From the NCBI GenBank assembly GCA_903930805.1, contig CAIYZZ010000410.1:1-16690 (forward strand): a stretch of 16,690 bases of DNA, in the 5' to 3' direction. The stretch is from an uncultured Rhodocyclaceae bacterium. GTDB taxonomy: Bacteria > Pseudomonadota > Gammaproteobacteria > Burkholderiales > Rhodocyclaceae. Positions 15,085-16,690 of this stretch are shown piece after piece. The notes beneath the pieces are model-generated. The model did not search any database, had not been told where the DNA came from, and saw only the letters and a program-made list of their open reading frames with translations. The position numbers and the translations under genes were made by a program. Positions within the stretch are counted from its first letter, which is position 1. Each line of letters starts with the position of its first letter.

Positions 15085-15689
15085 ATTTGCGCGTTTGTCT
15101 GACTGTCGCCATCGTATCCCTCGTCTTGCTATGGGGCTGTGCCGGCACGCCCGCGACACGTTTCTACATCCTCGCTGCCGTGGCGGAGATTCCGCTGGCC
15201 AGGCCAAACAATACCGCCACGCCCGTCACGCTGGTCATCCGTGACGTACGCCTGCCGCAGTATCTTGACCGTCCCCAGATTGTGACCCGCAGCAGCGGCA
15301 ACCGCTTGCAGATCGCCGAATTCGAACATTGGGGGGGCAATCTACGGGAAGGCATGACACGCGCCCTAGCGGAGAATCTCGGGCGCCTGCTTGAAAGCGA
15401 CCGCGTGATCGCGGCACCCTACAGCATGCTGCTGCAGCCGGATTATCGCGTCGAGGTGGAGGTGCTTCGCTTCGAGCGCGAAGCGGAGGGCCGTGTCAGA
15501 CTCTCCGCACGCTGGTGGCTCACGCGCGGGTCGGATGCGGCGATCCTCGCCAGCCCCGAGGCCTCATTTCTCGGTACATCGCTGGGCGAAGCGGCATCCT
15601 ACGAGGCACTGGTTGCTTCCATGAGTTCGGTTTATGGCGAATTGTCGCAGGCTATCGCAGCCAGCGTGCGAGCGGCGGGGGGCGCATGA
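15081..15689 (+). CDS. pqiC: PqiC-type outer-membrane lipoprotein
   Basis: PqiC-type lipoproteins (ABC-type transport auxiliary/DUF330 family) sit in the outer membrane and dock the PqiB needle. The 202-residue product has a lipoprotein signal with the lipobox LWGC, so Cys20 would be lipidated. The family segment TRFYIL follows, then VTLVIRDVRLPQYLDRPQIVTR and W-GG-LREGM around the middle. It overlaps pqiB at the start and the next gene at the end (ATGA, 15686-15689), completing the usual pqiABC order. Confidence 0.9.
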   Translation: MNLRVCLTVAIVSLVLLWGCAGTPATRFYILAAVAEIPLARPNNTATPVTLVIRDVRLPQYLDRPQIVTRSSGNRLQIAEFEHWGGNLREGMTRALAENLGRLLESDRVIAAPYSMLLQPDYRVEVEVLRFEREAEGRVRLSARWWLTRGSDAAILASPEASFLGTSLGEAASYEALVASMSSVYGELSQAIAASVRAAGGA

Positions 15690-16423
15690 AGCCGGTTGCT
15701 GTCACGCTATTTTTCGCGCTGACAGGCCTCATGTTCGGGGCCAGGGCGCAAAGCGGCCGCGAGTTGATAGAGGAATCGCTGCAACGGCATGCTGCACCGG
15801 CCCACGTCTACGAGGAGCAGGCCTTGGTGCTCACCGATCGCTTGGGCCAGCACACTGTACGCACGGCACGCTACTATGCGCGGCGCGACGCAAGTGGTAG
15901 CAGAAACCTGTTGGTGATAGAGACGCCTGCAGAATTGAAGGGTGCCACGATCTATGTTGACCGTGAGACTCATGACGGGGTGCGCCGCGGTGCGGCGGCT
16001 GCCAGTTCCGTATTCGGTTCAAATTTCTCGGTTGCCGATCTGGAGGGAGAGCAACCCGGGGATTTCCGCTATGAACGCGATGACGATCTCGATCTCGAAC
16101 GGGTGCCGCATTACGTCCTGCGCGCGATTCCCGCCGACGCGGCTGTCGCCCACAGGACCGGATACCACGGGCGGCGGATCTATCTGCGCAAGGACAACCT
16201 GTTCGTCAGTCGCATTGATTACCAGGACCGCGAGGGCCGCCCGGTGAAGCGCCAGACTTTCCGCGACGCCCGCGCCGATGAATCCGGTGCCTGGCGCGCG
16301 GGTATGATTCTCATGGAGAACCTGCGCGACGGCCAGCGCACCCTGCTGAAAGTCGAACGCCGGGTGTATTCGCCGGACTATGTTCCAGACACTGTCTTTG
16401 CGGGATTGCAGGCACGGCCATGA
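15686..16423 (+). CDS. LolA-like outer-membrane lipoprotein-sorting family protein
   Basis: The 245-residue product has a signal peptide of about 21 residues (cleavage after GARA) and a periplasmic domain of the outer-membrane lipoprotein-sorting (LolA-like) type. Typical segments are LVIETPAELKGATIYVD, the PHYVLRAIPAD strand and YLRKDNLFVSRIDYQDREGRPVKRQTF. Proteins of this fold usually accompany RND/MMPL transporters, and one begins at its stop codon (ATGA, 16420-16423). The start at 15686 overlaps pqiC and gives the signal peptide; a longer frame upstream is a shadow of pqiC. A role as periplasmic lipid or lipoprotein carrier between the membrane machines is likely. Confidence 0.85.
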   Translation: MKPVAVTLFFALTGLMFGARAQSGRELIEESLQRHAAPAHVYEEQALVLTDRLGQHTVRTARYYARRDASGSRNLLVIETPAELKGATIYVDRETHDGVRRGAAAASSVFGSNFSVADLEGEQPGDFRYERDDDLDLERVPHYVLRAIPADAAVAHRTGYHGRRIYLRKDNLFVSRIDYQDREGRPVKRQTFRDARADESGAWRAGMILMENLRDGQRTLLKVERRVYSPDYVPDTVFAGLQARP

Positions 16424-16690
16424 ACGAAGAACCCCTCAACCTGTCGCGACGTTTCTTGCGGATCGGTGCCGATCATCCGCTGCCAAGCCTGCTGTTCCTG
16501 CTCGCCGTGAGCATGGTGGCCGTGTTGGGACTGCTGCGCGTCACGATCGACACCGGTTTCGAGCAACTGCTCCCACGGGATGGTGCCGATCGCCAGGCTT
16601 ACCTGCAGGTCGCGCGCGAGTTTGGTTCCGATAACCGCAGCTTCATCTACCTGCGGGATGAACAACTGTGGACGCCCGAGAAACTGGCGG
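16420..16690 (+). CDS. RND/MMPL-family transporter, N-terminal part
   Basis: The first 90 codons are present and the gene runs off the right edge. A cytoplasmic N-terminus is followed by a transmembrane helix at about 22-43 and the start of a periplasmic domain with DTGFEQLLPRDG, the motif expected after the first helix in MMPL/RND lipid exporters of the HpnN type. It overlaps the LolA-like gene by four bases, so it belongs to the same transcriptional unit as pqiABC. Confidence 0.85.
   Translation, partial: MNEEPLNLSRRFLRIGADHPLPSLLFLLAVSMVAVLGLLRVTIDTGFEQLLPRDGADRQAYLQVAREFGSDNRSFIYLRDEQLWTPEKLA

Noticed and set aside
1..16690. CRISPR arrays, rRNA, tRNA, integrase or transposase genes
   Set aside because: None seen on either strand; repeats are limited to those listed.

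Overview
The window looks like a chromosomal segment of a betaproteobacterium, possibly of the Rhodocyclales type. The basis is family content: a ubiA/ubiD ubiquinone pair, a complete pqiABC set, a TctD/TctE-like two-component system and an OmpV/MipA outer-membrane protein. Species cannot be fixed from the sequence alone. Composition shifts by eye, from near 50-52% G+C in the left minus-strand block to above 60% in the pqi block.

Positions 1-361 hold little: a short coding remnant that ends at 140, one copy of a 24-bp repeat (144-167) and a possible 43-residue membrane peptide on the minus strand. From 5005 down to 362 lies a tight minus-strand operon. In transcription order it encodes a TPR plus thermostable-hemolysin (GNAT-like fold) fusion, an ANL-type AMP-forming ligase, a heme-oxygenase-like diiron protein, a classical SDR and an exported TPR protein. 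Start/stop overlaps couple genes 1-2 and 3-4. This set reads as a small biosynthetic cassette making an acylated, oxidised and reduced product of unknown identity. It is the best candidate in the window for an undescribed system.

A 190-bp divergent intergenic region (5006-5195) separates that operon from a plus-strand MipA/OmpV-family gene, an OmpR-type response regulator and a TctE-like sensor kinase. It carries a 17-bp inverted repeat and an 11-bp-spaced direct repeat, so a shared regulator for both sides is plausible. A small minus-strand gene (8221-8457) follows. The second copy of the 24-bp repeat (8598-8621) sits just before ubiA, so the two copies bracket about 8.4 kb of accessory-looking genes.

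From 8638 to the end everything is on the plus strand. First comes ubiA, a half-size cytochrome c and ubiD, all overlapping; then a DUF4870-like membrane protein and a cysteine-rich secreted protein. Last is a translationally coupled envelope-lipid transport run: pqiA, pqiB, pqiC, a LolA-like periplasmic protein and the start of an RND/MMPL transporter that leaves the window. UbiA and UbiD act in ubiquinone biosynthesis. The Pqi/LolA-like/RND set probably moves lipids between inner and outer membranes.
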